Positions 63,923 through 64,000 of a stretch of DNA of 64,000 bases are shown piece after piece. The stretch lies in contig MVIG01000011.1 in assembly GCA_002086835.1 (NCBI GenBank), positions 161,935 through 225,934 of the forward strand, given 5' to 3'. The stretch comes from Mycolicibacterium porcinum. Its GTDB lineage: Bacteria > Actinomycetota > Actinomycetes > Mycobacteriales > Mycobacteriaceae. Each line of letters opens with the position of its first letter. Position 1 is the first letter of the stretch. The notes beneath the pieces are model-generated. The model saw only the letters and a program-made list of their open reading frames with translations, ran no database searches and had not been told where the DNA came from. Made by a program: the position numbers and the translations under genes.

Positions 63923-64000
63923 ATCGATTCCCCGGTGGTGTCGGTTTTGGTCGGCGAGCCGACCACCACGAGCAGGTCGCCGCCTTCGACCTGTGCGGTG
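63919..64000 (-). CDS. C-terminal end of a biotinyl-domain protein, probably pyruvate carboxylase
   Basis: Only the last 26 codons are inside the window. [14 protein letters not shown] is the ending of a biotinyl/lipoyl domain, followed by a short tail. In mycobacteria pyruvate carboxylase (pca) lies upstream of rsmD, which supports the identification. The stop overlaps the putative rsmD CTG start. Confidence 0.5.
   Translation of the reverse strand, partial: TAQVEGGDLLVVVGSPTKTDTTGESI

Overview
This GC-rich window, with many GTG starts and tightly packed genes, comes from a mycobacterium, most likely a fast-growing, environmental Mycolicibacterium-type species. The evidence is the conserved mycobacterial order rnhB-lepB-rplS-lppW-trmD-rimM-khpA-rpsP (about 30-36 kb) and ffh-glnD-glnB-amt-ftsY-smc-acyP-mutM-rnc-sepIVA-coaD-rsmD (about 43-64 kb), together with a PE-PPE-domain protein and tandem DacB2-type enzymes. 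No rRNA, tRNA, insertion sequence, prophage or CRISPR array was seen.

Region 1 (1-16.8 kb) is an accessory catabolic island and the most interesting part. It encodes a class III CoA-transferase, a fused 2-oxoacid dehydrogenase E1, a glutaryl-CoA-dehydrogenase-like enzyme, an amidohydrolase that closely resembles enamidase (the ring-opening enzyme of anaerobic nicotinate fermentation), a FUSC-type membrane protein, a three-subunit molybdenum hydroxylase, an SsuABC/TauABC-type ABC importer with its lipoprotein, a luciferase-like flavoprotein, a CoxG-like membrane-anchored protein, a frameshifted RidA and an FCD-type GntR regulator. Four near-identical palindromes of the type TTGGATA-nnn-TATnCnA sit in the four promoter regions of this island and nowhere else that I noticed, so it reads as one regulon under the local GntR protein. 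My inference is a pathway that imports an N-heterocycle or cyclic amide, hydroxylates it, opens the ring hydrolytically and funnels a C5 dicarboxylate through CoA thioesters. The substrate is unknown.

Region 2 (16.8-30 kb) holds small catabolic modules: a NagD-like phosphatase; an omega-amino-acid module (class III aminotransferase plus MmsA, divergent from a PucR regulator); a malonate module (MatB/FadD36-like synthetase plus MatC-like carrier, divergent from an IclR regulator with a palindrome between them); then DUF2237, SelO, a dienelactone hydrolase and an M20 amidohydrolase.

Region 3 (29.9-44.4 kb) is housekeeping: DUF2469, RNase HII, signal peptidase I, ribosomal proteins L19 and S16 with TrmD, RimM and KhpA, LppW, an NTF2-like protein, an M42 peptidase, two D,D-carboxypeptidases, a diflavin reductase with a possible IdeR box, an amidohydrolase and Ffh.

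Region 4 (44.4-64 kb) holds the nitrogen-control operon amt-glnB-glnD with GlnR-type boxes, FtsY, a secreted PE-PPE-domain protein behind an unusually AT-rich leader, SMC, acylphosphatase, an OsmC protein, a proline-rich membrane protein, MutM, RNase III, DUF177, SepIVA, a hemerythrin-like protein, CoaD, RsmD (apparently CTG start) and the last codons of a probable pyruvate carboxylase.
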